A DNA stretch of 5,439 nucleotides from Nitriliruptorales bacterium. GTDB lineage: Bacteria > Actinomycetota > Nitriliruptoria > Euzebyales > Egibacteraceae. Below, piece by piece: positions 5,254-5,439 of the stretch. The notes beneath the pieces were generated by a model. It made no database searches, was not told the origin of the DNA, and saw only the letters and a program-made list of their open reading frames with translations. The stretch is from contig SLAO01000050.1 in assembly GCA_007126835.1 (NCBI GenBank), positions 1-5,439 on the forward strand, given 5' to 3'. The stretch's first letter is position 1, and each line of letters starts with the position of its first letter. The position numbers and the translations under genes are program-made.

Positions 5254-5439
5254 CTACCCCACGACCGCCGGTTCCGCGAGTTGGCCGCTGCGGTCGAGCG
5301 CCTCGCGGACAGTCAGCTCGGCGGACAGGGCGCGGCCGCGATCGTACGCCGCGTCGGCCGCGCTGCCGCCCAACGCCTGGCGTGCCAGCCGCAGCGTTCG
5401 GGCGTGCTCGACCCGCTCTGGTGGGGTCAGCGGCAGCTC
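5254..5439 (-). CDS. C-terminal end of a protein resembling the TPR tail of large LuxR/ATPase-type regulators (partial)
   Basis: An open minus-strand frame enters from the right edge and runs 61 codons to a TAG at 5256-5254. The reading is ELPLTPPERVEHARTLRLAR, then QALGGSAADAAYDRGRALSA, then about 20 more residues. The pattern of an alanine-rich helix, LG, then an A...GRALS-like segment resembles the last residues of large actinobacterial regulators with an ATPase and TPR repeats (LuxR/MalT-like or cyclase-type), which often end in AALGEEAFAAAWAEGRALSLEEAV-type sequence. The protein's N-terminal domains are outside the window, so the family is a guess. Amino-acid composition and codon use fit a real gene. 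It precedes the aldo/keto reductase on the same strand. Confidence 0.62.
   Translation of the reverse strand, partial: ELPLTPPERVEHARTLRLARQALGGSAADAAYDRGRALSAELTVREALDRSGQLAEPAVVG

Overview
The window is very GC-rich chromosomal DNA. Its coding style (strong third-position GC bias, a TTG start, AAGGAGG-type ribosome binding sites) and its gene families point to an actinobacterium. The isocitrate lyase is the short prokaryotic form, close in length and motifs to mycobacterial Icl1. The next-door regulator belongs to the ScfR family (HTH, degenerate M78 domain, DUF2083), to which RamB belongs. I cannot name the species.

Layout: Positions 1-295 hold no gene I can support. They carry a strong 14-bp-stem hairpin (28-64), a 14-bp palindrome and two tandem copies of a 64-bp unit (92-219). 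A minus-strand unit follows: the ScfR-type regulator (2758 to 1307), then a PsuG-family gene (1198 to 296). A 145-bp divergent regulatory region (2759-2903) separates the regulator from a plus-strand isocitrate lyase gene, aceA (2904-4193). A minus-strand aldo/keto reductase (5180 to 4200) converges on aceA with 6 bp between stop codons. The right edge carries the last 61 codons of another minus-strand gene (5439 to 5254), which resembles the tail of a large TPR or LuxR-type regulator.

How the parts fit: A short-chain acyl-responsive regulator divergent from isocitrate lyase suggests local control of the glyoxylate shunt, as for RamB and icl1 in mycobacteria and corynebacteria. The shared intergenic region has overlapping -10-like sequences on the two strands, a partial RamB-like motif and an exact 11-bp duplication of the aceA Shine-Dalgarno segment. 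No malate synthase is in the window. The aldo/keto reductase has a complete catalytic tetrad, but its substrate is unknown.

The most unusual item is the PsuG-family protein. It aligns well with pseudouridine-5'-phosphate glycosidase and keeps the metal-site aspartates, but the positions of all four catalytic residues I recall from E. coli PsuG (Glu31, Lys93, Lys166, Asn289) are changed. No pseudouridine kinase gene lies nearby. It may be a PsuG fold used for another job, possibly connected to the adjacent regulator.
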